DNA of 64,000 nucleotides from JAGMXM01 sp964458325 (GTDB lineage Bacteria > Verrucomicrobiota > Verrucomicrobiia > Limisphaerales > UBA1319): the NCBI GenBank assembly GCA_964458325.1, contig CAYWIM010000008.1, positions 9,157-73,156 of the forward strand. The letters are read 5' to 3'. The notes beneath the pieces are model-generated. The model was not told the DNA's origin. It searched no databases and saw only the letters and a program-made list of their open reading frames with translations. Position 1 is the stretch's first letter. Each line of letters begins with the position of its first letter. Both the position numbers and the translations under genes were made by a program. This document shows, piece after piece, positions 43,350 to 52,654 of the stretch.

Positions 43350-44849
43350 ATGAACAGAACGAAATGGTGGATGATATGGGCAGCGGTCTTATCCCTGGCA
43401 GCGATTACCTGGGCGGCCAACCGGGACAAGGAGATCGACCGCCAGCCGCCCAAGGTGTCGGTTCAAGTCGATACGCAGCCATTGGAACGTCAGCTCGCAC
43501 CCTCGGTCAGCTTCGCCCCTGTGGTGAAGAAGGCGAAGTCGGCCGTGGTCAACGTGTTCACAACCAAGACATTGCCCTCCGGGCCGCAGTGGGGCTCGCG
43601 AGGATTTTTCGATGATCCCATGTTCCGGCGCTTTTTTGAGAATCCAGGAGACCCAATGCCATGGGGACGGAAGCCCTCGAGCCGCCAGGTGCACAGCCTG
43701 GGTTCCGGCGTGATTGTCACCGCCGACGGTTACATTCTGACCAACGACCATGTGGTGGACGGTGCGGATGAGGTCAAGGTGGCGCTGGGTCAGAACGGCA
43801 AGGAATACATCGCGAAGGTTGTGGGCCGGGACGGGCGCACGGATGTCGCCGTGCTCAAGATCGACGCCGATGACCTGCCGCATCTGGTCCTGGGCGATAG
43901 CGATCAGATCGAGGTCGGCGATCTAGCGCTGGCCATCGGGAATCCGTTCGGCCTGAGCCAGACCGTGACCTTGGGAATCATCAGCGCCCTGGGCCGGAAC
44001 AGGATGGGGATCGAGGATTACGAGGATTTCATCCAGGTGGACGCCGCGATCAATCCCGGCAACTCCGGTGGGGCTCTGGTGGATCTCGAAGGCCGGCTGA
44101 TCGGCATTAACACCGCCATCCTCAGCCGCAGCGGCGGTAACCAGGGCATCGGATTCGCCATCCCGATCAACCTGGCTCGCCAGGTGATGGAAGGCCTGAT
44201 CACGAACGGCAAGGTGGCTCGGGGCTACCTGGGCGTCGGCATTCAGGATCTCACGCCCGAGCTGGCGAGCGAATTCAAGGCCGGCGAGGGCGGGGGCGCC
44301 CTGGTGACGGAAGTCATGCCGAAGAGCCCCGCCGCGACGGCCGGCCTCCAGAACGGCGACGTCATTGTTCAAATCGACGGGAAACCCGTCACGGATAGCG
44401 CGCGTCTGCGCTTGCAGGTCAGCCAGACGGCTCCGGGAACCCAGATCACACTCAAGCTGGTCCGGCAGGGCAAGGAAAAGACCGTGTCGGTCAAGCTCGA
44501 TGAGATTCCAGCCGATCTGCAGACGGCCCAATCGGGCGGCCGCCCGGCCGAGAATGTCCTGCGCGGGGTTGTAGTGGGTGACTTGACCCCAGCGCTGCGT
44601 TCCCAGATGCGAGCGCCCGCGAACCTGGCCGGCGCCGCGGTGACCGAGGTCGATCCCGATTCGGCGGCTGCCCGAGCCGGGATCCGCGAAGGCGATGTCA
44701 TCCTCGAGATCAACCGCCAGCCGGTCCGATCCGCCAGCGAGCTCGAGGATGCCTGCAAGCGCGTCAAGGGCGAGCGCATCCTCCTGCGGATATGGAACCG
44801 AGGCATGACCCGGTTCGTCATGGTGGTGGAAGGCCCCGAGCGGAAGTGA
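43350..44849 (+). CDS. Periplasmic HtrA/DegP-type serine protease
   Basis: A 499-residue quality-control protease with an N-terminal signal anchor (WWMIWAAVLSLAAITWA). A trypsin-like domain follows, with the triad His134 in ILTNDHVVDG, Asp165 in GRTDVAVLKI and Ser239 in AINPGNSGGALVD. Two PDZ domains come next (residues 280-370 and 395-495) with the GYLGVGIQDLTPELA and AAARAGIREGDVILEINRQPV patterns. It degrades or refolds damaged envelope proteins. ATG 43350 is preceded by GGAG seven bases away. The leader has a hairpin, and a long-stem terminator follows at 44901, so it is a one-gene unit. Confidence 0.96.
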   Translation: MNRTKWWMIWAAVLSLAAITWAANRDKEIDRQPPKVSVQVDTQPLERQLAPSVSFAPVVKKAKSAVVNVFTTKTLPSGPQWGSRGFFDDPMFRRFFENPGDPMPWGRKPSSRQVHSLGSGVIVTADGYILTNDHVVDGADEVKVALGQNGKEYIAKVVGRDGRTDVAVLKIDADDLPHLVLGDSDQIEVGDLALAIGNPFGLSQTVTLGIISALGRNRMGIEDYEDFIQVDAAINPGNSGGALVDLEGRLIGINTAILSRSGGNQGIGFAIPINLARQVMEGLITNGKVARGYLGVGIQDLTPELASEFKAGEGGGALVTEVMPKSPAATAGLQNGDVIVQIDGKPVTDSARLRLQVSQTAPGTQITLKLVRQGKEKTVSVKLDEIPADLQTAQSGGRPAENVLRGVVVGDLTPALRSQMRAPANLAGAAVTEVDPDSAAARAGIREGDVILEINRQPVRSASELEDACKRVKGERILLRIWNRGMTRFVMVVEGPERK

Positions 44850-44900
44850 AGATCCCCATTGAACGATTGGTGATCAGTGATCAGTAATCAGTGCGTGAGT

Positions 44901-44948
44901 GCGTCGGAGGACGGCCGCCAGGTGCGGCCGGCCTCCGACGCCGTTTTT
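44901..44948 (+). terminator. Long-stem terminator downstream of htrA
   Basis: GCGTCGGAGG at 44901-44910 pairs with CCTCCGACGC at 44932-44941, and inside it GGCCGC pairs with GCGGCC around a five-base loop. Five T residues follow at 44944-44948. The stem is 16 pairs with one two-base internal bulge on each side. The preceding bases hold three close copies of a TGATCAGT-like string (44871-44890). Confidence 0.9.
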
Positions 44949-45106
44949 CCAACGCCAGCCCGCACTGTTCGGACGAATACTCAGGAACCGCTCCCGCGCG
45001 AAACCCTCCCATAGGGTGACAGGTTCACTGTCCCTCCCTCCCGACTGTGTGGGCGCGGAATTCCAAACTTGGCACGCAGGATTTGTAGTGTTAACCAAGG
45101 CACTCG

Positions 45107-47581
45107 GTGTTGTTCGCATTCCGATGGACGTTCTTGGTTTGCCTGGTTGCCCTCCAGTGCAGCCCTTGGGCTGCGGCATCTCCAGCGCTGGTGATCACCA
45201 ACGGCGTTCACACTTACAGTGCCCTGACCCACACGACGGTCACGATGACGGGCCGTGCCGAACTTCGGCTCACCGCGGCATCTGCGGCCCTCTCGGGCTG
45301 TGTGGTGCATTTAAATTCCGTCGATGCCTGGCTGCTCATGCCGAACATCAAACCGTCGGTGGCAGCGTCCACTTACCTCAGCCAGATTCGTGTCAGCGGC
45401 GCGGCCGCCAGCGCCGACAACAACCTGCGTGTCGTTCCATACGGGATGGGCGCAGCGCTGATTCCGCATCCGGCCAGCCTGCGGCCGCTCCGGGTGTTTT
45501 CGGGGCCGCATTTCACGGGCGCCTCGATGCCGCTGAGCCAATATACGGCTTACGCCGGGGCCGTGCTGGGGCCGATGAACGGCACGATCAGCTCGTTCAA
45601 GCTGATGCGCGGTTACATGGCGACCATGGCCGAGAACGAAAACGGGGCTGGCGCCAGCCAGTGCTACGTGGCGCAGGAGGCCGATCTGGAGGTCAGCCTG
45701 CTGCCGCCATCCCTGGACGATCAAATCCGTTTCGTGCGGATCTTCCCGTGGCGCTGGGTGAGCAAGAAAGGGATCGCGGGCAATATCTGGCAAAACCTGA
45801 ATGTCGGCTGGTTCTATAACTGGAACCTCAACCAGAGTTCATCGAGAGATGTCGAGTATGTGGCGATTCGGCAGAACCGGTGGTGGCCGGGACTGAATCA
45901 GGACTGGCGAACCCGCGGCATCAACCACCTCCTGGGCTACAACGAGCCGGATCATCCGGACCAGGCGGACATGAGTGTCGGCGACGCGATCGACTCGTGG
46001 CCGGACTTGCTGGGGACTGGCCTGCGGGTTGGCGCGCCGGCGGTGACCGACGGCGGATCGAGCTGGCTTTATTCGTTCATCGACCAGGCCGATGCCGCTG
46101 GATTGCGGGTCGATTTCGTTCCCGTCCATTATTACCGATGCTATTCCGATCCGGCAAATCCGGCCGGCGCCGCGACCCAGTTCTACAACTTCCTCAAAAG
46201 CATCCATGACCGAGTCCAGCGCCCGCTCTGGGTGACCGAGTGGAACAACGGCGCCAACTGGACCGGCTGCGCCGATCCCACGTTCGCCCAGCAGCAAGCC
46301 ACGATTGCCCAAACGATCGAGATGCTCGACCAAACCCTGTTTGTCGAGCGCTACGCCATCTACAATTGGGTCGAGGATGTCCGCCGCGTGCAGTGGGATG
46401 ATGGCTCGTTGACCAGCGCCGGCGTCACGTACCGCGACCGGATCTCGCCGATCTCCCATGTCCAAACCCTGCCCGACAACGGAAGCCGGGGCATCGCGCA
46501 ATTCCCATTCGAAAACAACGCCCTCGATCGTTCTGGCTTTGGCAATAACGCAATGCCGATTGGGCTGCCTGCATACTCGACCGGCCACACCGGCCTGGCG
46601 ATCGAGCTGGACGGCGTCCACAGCTTCATTCGACTCCCGCCCAATATTGCCCAGAGCGCTGCGTTCACCTTCGCCGCCTGGGTGTATTGGGACGGCGGAG
46701 GCAATTGGCAGCGCATCTTCGACTTCGGCAACGACACTTCTCATTACTTGTTCCTCTCCCCGCGGTCGGGCAGCGGAACTCTGCGCTTCGCCATCCGCAA
46801 CGGCGCCAGCGAGCAAATGGTCGAATCCGCGAGCCTGCCCATCGGCCAATGGCGCCACATCGCCGTCACGCTGGGCGGCAACACCGCGCGGATCTACGTC
46901 GATGGTGCCCTCGCGGCTTCATCCGGCAGTATCAGCATTGCTCCTTCGAGCTTTCGTCCCCGCCTCAATTATCTCGGAGAAAGCCAGTTTGTGGCCGATC
47001 CGCTCTTCAGGGGCCGGCTCGATGAAGTGCACATCATGGATTACGCGCTGACGCCGCCCCAGGTCGCGAGGCTGGCCGCGAACCTCCCGCCCCTGTTCGC
47101 CACGAATGTCATCGTCCGCCCGAGCGCCCTGGCCGGAATGACTTATCGCGACAGCATCGCCGGCGCCGCCACCGACCCGATCCCGTCGGATACCTTGGCG
47201 TACAGTAAAGCCAGCGGTCCCGCCTGGCTCAACGTGGACGCAAGCGGCGGGATCGGGGGAACGCCCGGGAGCGGCGACCTCGGGACCAACATCTTCACCG
47301 TGCGCGCGACCGATCTGGCTGGGGCCAGCGCGTTTGCCGTCCTCACGATCCCCATCTCGAAGGCGTATCCGACGAACATCACCGGGGTTTTGACAGGCGA
47401 CACATTCACCCTTTCCTGGCCATCGACCCATGTCGGCTGCCAGCTTCAGGTCCAAACCAATTCCCTGGGCACAAACTGGATCACTCTTCCCGGAACCGAA
47501 TCGACGGACCGATGGAGTCTTCCATTCGATCCGGCAACCCCGAGCGTCTATTTCCGGCTCGTGAACCCTGGGGATCATTGA
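45107..47581 (+). CDS. Secreted GH128-like glucanase with LamG and Ig-like domains
   Basis: An 824-residue exported protein. It has a signal peptide (WTFLVCLVALQCSPWAAAS), a beta-rich segment of about 180 residues, and a TIM-barrel catalytic core of the glycosyl-hydrolase catalytic core/GH128 type. In that core, GINHLLGYNEPDHPDQADMS supplies the acid/base Glu (near residue 280), VPVHYYRCY follows, and RPLWVTEWNNGANW supplies the nucleophile Glu near residue 378. A LamG jelly roll (residues 465-650) and a putative Ig domain (655-745) follow. GH128 members cut beta-1,3-glucans. The start is GTG 45107 with AAGG eight bases before it. It likely acts on extracellular polysaccharide. Confidence 0.85.
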   Translation: MLFAFRWTFLVCLVALQCSPWAAASPALVITNGVHTYSALTHTTVTMTGRAELRLTAASAALSGCVVHLNSVDAWLLMPNIKPSVAASTYLSQIRVSGAAASADNNLRVVPYGMGAALIPHPASLRPLRVFSGPHFTGASMPLSQYTAYAGAVLGPMNGTISSFKLMRGYMATMAENENGAGASQCYVAQEADLEVSLLPPSLDDQIRFVRIFPWRWVSKKGIAGNIWQNLNVGWFYNWNLNQSSSRDVEYVAIRQNRWWPGLNQDWRTRGINHLLGYNEPDHPDQADMSVGDAIDSWPDLLGTGLRVGAPAVTDGGSSWLYSFIDQADAAGLRVDFVPVHYYRCYSDPANPAGAATQFYNFLKSIHDRVQRPLWVTEWNNGANWTGCADPTFAQQQATIAQTIEMLDQTLFVERYAIYNWVEDVRRVQWDDGSLTSAGVTYRDRISPISHVQTLPDNGSRGIAQFPFENNALDRSGFGNNAMPIGLPAYSTGHTGLAIELDGVHSFIRLPPNIAQSAAFTFAAWVYWDGGGNWQRIFDFGNDTSHYLFLSPRSGSGTLRFAIRNGASEQMVESASLPIGQWRHIAVTLGGNTARIYVDGALAASSGSISIAPSSFRPRLNYLGESQFVADPLFRGRLDEVHIMDYALTPPQVARLAANLPPLFATNVIVRPSALAGMTYRDSIAGAATDPIPSDTLAYSKASGPAWLNVDASGGIGGTPGSGDLGTNIFTVRATDLAGASAFAVLTIPISKAYPTNITGVLTGDTFTLSWPSTHVGCQLQVQTNSLGTNWITLPGTESTDRWSLPFDPATPSVYFRLVNPGDH

Positions 47582-47896
47582 GAGCGAGTGGAACGAGGAG
47601 AGATCGACGGGGCTCCGCGTTCGGCATCTGCGCTCGTGATCCATGCAACGCACATTCGCGATCCAACAACGGCCATAAGGCTGGCTGGATAATTTGCTCG
47701 ATCTTTCCGTCTCGTTTGGGCAGAATGGCGCGGTTCAAAGCTTGAGACGGCACTCTCCCAACGCAAGGCATTCAATGGCGAGCGAGAAAACGGATCCCCA
47801 CTGGCATGAAGCTCCGGGCCGGCAGAGGCCGAGTGGCTGTTGCGGCGATCTGGATCGCCGCCAAATGCGGATTGGACGGCAAACCATTGCGCGCCG
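47582..47896. other. Non-coding gap before the sensor kinase
   Basis: A 315-base gap with no convincing ORF, RNA or repeat. An open frame from 47840 could extend the kinase N-terminus by 19 residues, but those residues are not signal-peptide-like. The promoter for the two-component genes probably lies here; no clear -35/-10 pair was seen. Confidence 0.45.
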
Positions 47897-49726
47897 ATGA
47901 GAGCGCGCGCACGATGCTTCGAAGGGTGTGGATCTCGATGCGCCCGGCTGGCAGCGCGGGCTGCTGGAATTGTGTGTTGCCTGGCGGCGGCCGGGGCGAT
48001 GGCCGCAGCCAGTGAGCCGAAACAGGTGCTGATCCTGGATTCGTTCGGACGCGATTTCGCCCCCTGGAGCTACAGCGCGCCGGCGCTCAAGACGGAGCTG
48101 GCTCGCCAGCTGGCCGCGCCGGTTGAAATCCACGAGGTTTCGGTCGAGGCCTCGCGCTGGGGCGCCAAAGAGGTCGAGACGACATTCGTCCAGTACTTGC
48201 GCGCCCTTTGCCAGCCTCGAGGTCCGGACCTGGTGGTGCCGATCGGCGGGCAGGCAGCCCGGTTTTGGGGAGAACACCGCCTGAACCTGTTCCCGCCCAC
48301 ACCCTCGGTCCTGGCCGGGCTCGATCAGCGCCTGGTGCGGACGCTCCCGCCCGCCACCAACGATGTGGTGGTGGGTTTCGACCTCGACTTGGCCGCGCTC
48401 GTCGAGGTCATTTTGCAGGTGTTGCCGCTGACCACGAACATTGCGGTCGTTTTTGGGGACTCGCCCCTGGAACGGTTCTGGGTCGCCCAATGCCGGAAGG
48501 AATGGGCTCCGTTCACCAACCGGATCCATTTCACCTGGCTCAACGAACTGCCATTCGATGAAATGTGCCGCCGGGGGGCGGCGCTCCCGCCCCGATCGGC
48601 CATCGGATACGGATTCCTGGCGGTCGATGCAGCCGGCATTCCCCACATGGAGCCGGAGACGCTGAGCCGCCTCTGCGCCGCCGCCAACGCGCCTGTGTTT
48701 GGAGTCTGCGAGGAGCAGCTAGGGCACGGGATCATCGGCGGCAGGCTGTTTTCGAGCAGCGTGCTGGGCCGCGCAACGGGCCGGATCGCGGCGCGCATCC
48801 TGCAGGGCGAGCCGCCCGCGACGATATCCCCACCGGTGGCCGGCATCGGCCCGCCCACGTTTGACTGGCGCTTGCTGCACCGCTGGAGAATCAGCGAGCG
48901 CCAGTTGCCGCCGGGAAGCGTGGTCCGGTTCCGCCAGCCGTCTCCCTGGGAGCGGTATCGCTGGCGGATCCTGGCCGTGCTGGGGATCATGACGGCGCAA
49001 GCGGCCACAATTACCGGATTGGTGCTGCAGCGGGTCAGACGCCGGCGCGCCGAAACGTCGGCCTGCGAAGTCAGCGGCCGGCTCATCACCGCCCAGGAGG
49101 AAGAGCGGCGGCGGATTGCCCGCGATTTGCATGACGACACGAACCAGCGTCTGGCTCTACTTTCCTTAGAGCTGGACCTGGCTGCTCGCACAAAAAGCCC
49201 GTTCGAACTCGCTGCCAAGCTCGAGACGATGGCCGGGCAGGTCAGGGACCTCTCCTCGGAAGTCCACAAGCTATCGAGCCAGCTCCATCCCGCGAAGCTG
49301 GATCAGCTGGGCCTGGTGACCGCGGCCCGCACCTTGTGCATCGAGCTGTCCGCGCAGTCGGGAATGCGCATCGGATTCACCCACGACCCCATCACGCGGG
49401 AATTGCCCGCGGAGGTCGTCCTCTGCGTCTATCGAGTGCTACAGGAGGCGCTGGGCAACACGGTTCGCCACAGCCAAGCCGCCGAAGCCCGCGCCGAGCT
49501 CCACATGTCCAACCAACACCTGCGCTTGACGGTCTCGGACAATGGCCGCGGCTTCGATCCCGTTCAGGCCAGGCGCGCCCGCCGCCTCGGATTGCTCAGC
49601 ATGGAGGAGCGCGCCCGCCTGGTCCGCGGAACCCTTGCCATCCGGGCCGAGCCGGGGCGCGGCGCCGTCGTGAAACTCACCGTGCCGGTTTCGCTGCCGC
49701 CGGCGGCGCCGAAAGGGGACGCATGA
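47897..49726 (+). CDS. Sensor histidine kinase with periplasmic binding domain (HisKA_3)
   Basis: A protein of about 609 residues. An N-terminal hydrophobic signal (LAARAAGIVCCLAAAGAMAAA) leads to an ABC-substrate-binding-like periplasmic domain (KQVLILDSFGRDFAPWSYSA to about residue 330) that should sense a ligand. One membrane helix (ILAVLGIMTAQAATITGLVL) connects to a NarL-type kinase: H-box RRRIARDLHDDTNQRLALL near residue 405, N-box VYRVLQEALGNTVRHSQ, and ATP loops DNGRGFDP and RLGLLSMEERARL. The start is uncertain; ATG 47897 was preferred over 47840. Its stop overlaps the response-regulator start by four bases. The domain mix resembles ligand sensors for sugars or organic acids. Confidence 0.87.
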   Translation: MRARARCFEGCGSRCARLAARAAGIVCCLAAAGAMAAASEPKQVLILDSFGRDFAPWSYSAPALKTELARQLAAPVEIHEVSVEASRWGAKEVETTFVQYLRALCQPRGPDLVVPIGGQAARFWGEHRLNLFPPTPSVLAGLDQRLVRTLPPATNDVVVGFDLDLAALVEVILQVLPLTTNIAVVFGDSPLERFWVAQCRKEWAPFTNRIHFTWLNELPFDEMCRRGAALPPRSAIGYGFLAVDAAGIPHMEPETLSRLCAAANAPVFGVCEEQLGHGIIGGRLFSSSVLGRATGRIAARILQGEPPATISPPVAGIGPPTFDWRLLHRWRISERQLPPGSVVRFRQPSPWERYRWRILAVLGIMTAQAATITGLVLQRVRRRRAETSACEVSGRLITAQEEERRRIARDLHDDTNQRLALLSLELDLAARTKSPFELAAKLETMAGQVRDLSSEVHKLSSQLHPAKLDQLGLVTAARTLCIELSAQSGMRIGFTHDPITRELPAEVVLCVYRVLQEALGNTVRHSQAAEARAELHMSNQHLRLTVSDNGRGFDPVQARRARRLGLLSMEERARLVRGTLAIRAEPGRGAVVKLTVPVSLPPAAPKGDA

Positions 49727-50409
49727 ATGGGCCGCGCGTCATTCTGGCGGATGACCACGCGCTCCTGCTCGATGCGCTCCGAACGCTGCTCGAGCCCGTC
49801 TGCCAGGTGGTGGCCACCGTCACCGATGGCCGCGCGCTCGTCGAGATGGCACTGCGTTTGAGGCCCGACGTCATCGTCGCCGACATCGGGATGCCTCACT
49901 TGAATGGCCTCGATGCCGCCGAGCAGTTGAAATCCAAGCTGCCGGAGGCCCGGTTGATCCTTCTGACCGTGAGTGAAGATCCGGATATTGCCGCGGAAGC
50001 CATTCGGCGGGGCGCCCTGGGTTATCTGCTCAAGAAGTCCGCCTCGAAAGAATTGTTCGCGGCGATTCGCCATGTGTTGGCGGGCCGGCATTATATCACC
50101 CCGCTGATCACAAGCGACCCGGCAATGGTGTTCGTGTCGCGGGCGCAACAGGACCAGCGAGCCCCCGGATTGACGCTGCGGCAGCGGGAGGTGCTCCAGC
50201 TCCTGGCCGAAGGACGCTCGATGAAAGAGGCGGCCGCCATCCTCAAGGTCTCGGCCCGGACGATCGCTTTTCACAAATACGCGATGATGGAGCGGCACGG
50301 CTGCCGGACCGGCGCCGAGCTGGTCCAATACGCCGTGCGCGCCGGCCTGGTCAGCTCGCGCTGGTCTCTCGCCAGCAATCCGGCCGTCCCGGAACCGCCG
50401 GGTTCCTGA
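49723..50409 (+). CDS. NarL/LuxR-type response regulator
   Basis: A 228-residue transcription factor paired with the kinase. The receiver domain has the acidic pocket LADDHALLL, the phospho-Asp in VIVADIGMPHLNG near residue 52, the Thr in LILLTVSEDPD and the Lys in LGYLLKKSASKE. The LuxR HTH follows: LTLRQREVLQLLAEGRSMKE near residue 150, then SARTIAFHKYAMMERHG. ATG 49723 overlaps the kinase stop (ATGA), with a purine-rich AAAGGGGA site. It should bind promoters when phosphorylated; targets are unknown, but neighbouring sulfatase and porin genes are plausible. Confidence 0.94.
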   Translation: MNGPRVILADDHALLLDALRTLLEPVCQVVATVTDGRALVEMALRLRPDVIVADIGMPHLNGLDAAEQLKSKLPEARLILLTVSEDPDIAAEAIRRGALGYLLKKSASKELFAAIRHVLAGRHYITPLITSDPAMVFVSRAQQDQRAPGLTLRQREVLQLLAEGRSMKEAAAILKVSARTIAFHKYAMMERHGCRTGAELVQYAVRAGLVSSRWSLASNPAVPEPPGS

Positions 50410-50533
50410 AGCCGCATGAACTGCCCCGCGCAGCCGGCCGCCGGGGCGCATCCCGCTTTCCTCCGCCCCTGGCAATTCTGACAGTAGCCCCGCCGCGGCA
50501 TGGTCCGTTAGTGTTCGGGCCATCGCCAGGTCT

Positions 50534-50980
50534 ATGGATGCTACGGTCAAGCCGGCTCGCGTGCTGTTGGTGGACGACCATCCGGCCATTCTGCAGCAGG
50601 TCGCGCAACTGCTGCGGGAGGAGTTCGATGTCGTGGACGCGCTCCCGGACAGCGCCCGGCTCGAAGCCGCCCTGGCCCAGTCGCATCCCGACCTCGTTGT
50701 GCTCGATATCTCGATGCCCGGCTTGACCGGGATCGCATTGGCTCGCCGCATGACGGACGCCGGTTGCCCGGCGCGGATTGTCTTCCTGACGGTGCACGCG
50801 GACGCCGACTATGCCCGCGCGGCGTTCGCCGCCGGCGCGTCCGGCTACGTGGTGAAGCTGCGGCTCGGCGCCGACCTGGCGCCGGCCCTGCGCGCCGCCC
50901 TGGCCGGAAAACGATTCGTCTCCCGGTGTCCGGAGCTGGAGGAGCTCATTGGATCCAACCCAGGATCGATCTGCGATTGA
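50534..50980 (+). CDS. Receiver-only response regulator
   Basis: A 148-residue single receiver domain without an output domain. Acidic pocket VLLVDDHPAIL, phospho-Asp in LVVLDISMPGLTGIA near residue 56, Thr in VFLTVHADADY, Lys in GYVVKLRLGADL. It is close in style to the LuxR-type regulator just upstream, and could be a phosphate sink or connector for the same kinase. It lies 124 bases downstream of that gene and 44 bases ahead of the sulfatase gene, so it may be read as part of either transcript. Confidence 0.9.
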   Translation: MDATVKPARVLLVDDHPAILQQVAQLLREEFDVVDALPDSARLEAALAQSHPDLVVLDISMPGLTGIALARRMTDAGCPARIVFLTVHADADYARAAFAAGASGYVVKLRLGADLAPALRAALAGKRFVSRCPELEELIGSNPGSICD

Positions 50981-51024
50981 ATCGGACCTTTTTTTTCATC
51001 AATCCCAATCCCGAAAGGAAACTT

Positions 51025-52596
51025 ATGAACTGTATCTCGACAAGATTATGGCGTGCCAGCGCAGGGGCCATGGCCAGCTCCGTGCTGGCCACCGGACTCC
51101 TCATGTCACCCAACCCGGCCCAGGCGGCCAGCAAGCCCAATATCCTCATCATCTGGGGCGACGACATCGGATGGTTCGATGTGAGCGCGTACAACCGCGG
51201 AATGATGGGCTACCCAACGCCCAACATGGACCGCCTCGCAGCGCAAGGCGCGCTCTTCACGGACTGGTACGGGCAGCAGAGCTGCACCGCTGGCCGCGCA
51301 GCGTTCATTACCGGCCAGTCCCCCATCCGCACCGGCCTCACCAAAGTCGGACTGCCGGGGGCGGACATCGGCCTGCAGAAGGCGGACCCGACGATCGCCG
51401 ATCTGCTCAAGCCTCTGGGTTACGCCACCGGCCAGTTCGGCAAGAATCACCTCGGCGACCGGGATGAGTTCCTGCCCACCGCTCACGGCTTCGATGAGTT
51501 CCTCGGCAACCTCTACCACATGAACGCCGAGGAAGAGCCTGAGCATCCCGATTATCCCAAAGATCCCAGCTTCCGAAAACGGTTCGGCCCGCGCGGCGTC
51601 ATCCACTCCTTTGCCGACGGCAACATCCAGGACACCGGGCCGCTGACGAAGAAGCGCATGGAGACGGTCGACGACGAGTTTGCCGCGGCGGCGCTCGACT
51701 TCATCGAGCGCCAGCACAAGGCCGCGAAACCCTTCTTCGTCTGGTACAACTCCACCCGGATGCACGTCTGGACACATCTCAAACCCGAATCGGATGGCAA
51801 AACCGGCCGCGGGATCTACGCCGATGGAATGACCGAACTCGACAGCCAGGTCGGCAAGTTCCTCGACAAGCTCGATCAATTGGGCATCGCCAAGGACACC
51901 ATTGTCATGTTTTCGACGGACAACGGCGCGGAGGTGATGACGTGGCCCGACGGCGGGACCACGCCGTTCCGGGGCGAAAAAGCGACCAACTGGGAGGGCG
52001 GTTATCGCGTGCCTTGCCTCATTCGCTGGCCCGGCGTGATCCCGCCAGGCAAAGTGGACAACAACATCTTCGCGCACGAAGACATGCTGCCCACGCTGCT
52101 GGCGGCCGCGGGCGCGACGGACGTCAAGGAACGCCTGCTCCAGGGCTACACCGCGGGCAACAAGACCTTCAAAGTCCATCTCGACGGCTTCAACCTTCTC
52201 CCATACTTCAAGGGACAAGCCGCCCAGAGCCCGCGCAATGGATTCCTCTACTGGAACGACGATGGCAAACTGGTCGCGGTGCGCTACGGCGACTGGAAGA
52301 TCCAGTTCGCCGAACAGCGTGCCCACGGGATGAAAGTCTGGACCGAGGGATTCGTGGACCTGCGGGCGCCCAAGCCATTCAATCTCCGGGCCGATCCGTT
52401 CGAGCGGGCCGACATCGACGCCGATTACTTCTACAACAAGTGGATGATGGATCACGCGTTCATGGCTGTGCCCACCCAGGTTTATCTGGCGCAGTGGCTG
52501 TCCAGCTTCAAGGAATTCCCGCCGCGCCAGCGGCCTGCCAGCTTCTCGATCGACCAGGTGATGCAGAAGCTCCAAACCACCCCGGGCAACCCATAG
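51025..52596 (+). CDS. Secreted arylsulfatase
   Basis: A 523-residue type I sulfatase with a signal peptide (MNCISTRLWRASAGAMASSV, cleaved after PAQAA near residue 35). The metal-binding start PNILIIWGDDIGWFD is near residue 38, and the modified-residue motif is SCTAGRAAFITG with Cys87. This is the Cys-x-Ala-x-Arg variant of Cys-x-Pro-x-Arg; it must be oxidised to formylglycine by a maturation enzyme, which is not encoded here. STDNGAEVMTW is the second metal site. It removes sulfate from an ester substrate in the periplasm. ATG 51025 has a strong AAAGGAAA site. It lies 58 bases ahead of the second moxR. Confidence 0.94.
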   Translation: MNCISTRLWRASAGAMASSVLATGLLMSPNPAQAASKPNILIIWGDDIGWFDVSAYNRGMMGYPTPNMDRLAAQGALFTDWYGQQSCTAGRAAFITGQSPIRTGLTKVGLPGADIGLQKADPTIADLLKPLGYATGQFGKNHLGDRDEFLPTAHGFDEFLGNLYHMNAEEEPEHPDYPKDPSFRKRFGPRGVIHSFADGNIQDTGPLTKKRMETVDDEFAAAALDFIERQHKAAKPFFVWYNSTRMHVWTHLKPESDGKTGRGIYADGMTELDSQVGKFLDKLDQLGIAKDTIVMFSTDNGAEVMTWPDGGTTPFRGEKATNWEGGYRVPCLIRWPGVIPPGKVDNNIFAHEDMLPTLLAAAGATDVKERLLQGYTAGNKTFKVHLDGFNLLPYFKGQAAQSPRNGFLYWNDDGKLVAVRYGDWKIQFAEQRAHGMKVWTEGFVDLRAPKPFNLRADPFERADIDADYFYNKWMMDHAFMAVPTQVYLAQWLSSFKEFPPRQRPASFSIDQVMQKLQTTPGNP

Positions 52597-52654
52597 GCCG
52601 CACGGACCGCGCGGGCCGCCAGCCGCGCCCGTCCCTGCCGGGCGCGGGCATCCC

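Noticed and set aside
44865..44892. Repeated TGATCAGT-like strings as a possible iteron or operator
   Set aside because: Only three short, degenerate copies over 20 bases directly before a terminator; no replication or regulator gene is adjacent.
50981..51024. T8 run after the receiver-only gene as a terminator
   Set aside because: The preceding sequence has only weak, short complementarity (GATCC/GGATC), so no stable stem supports it.
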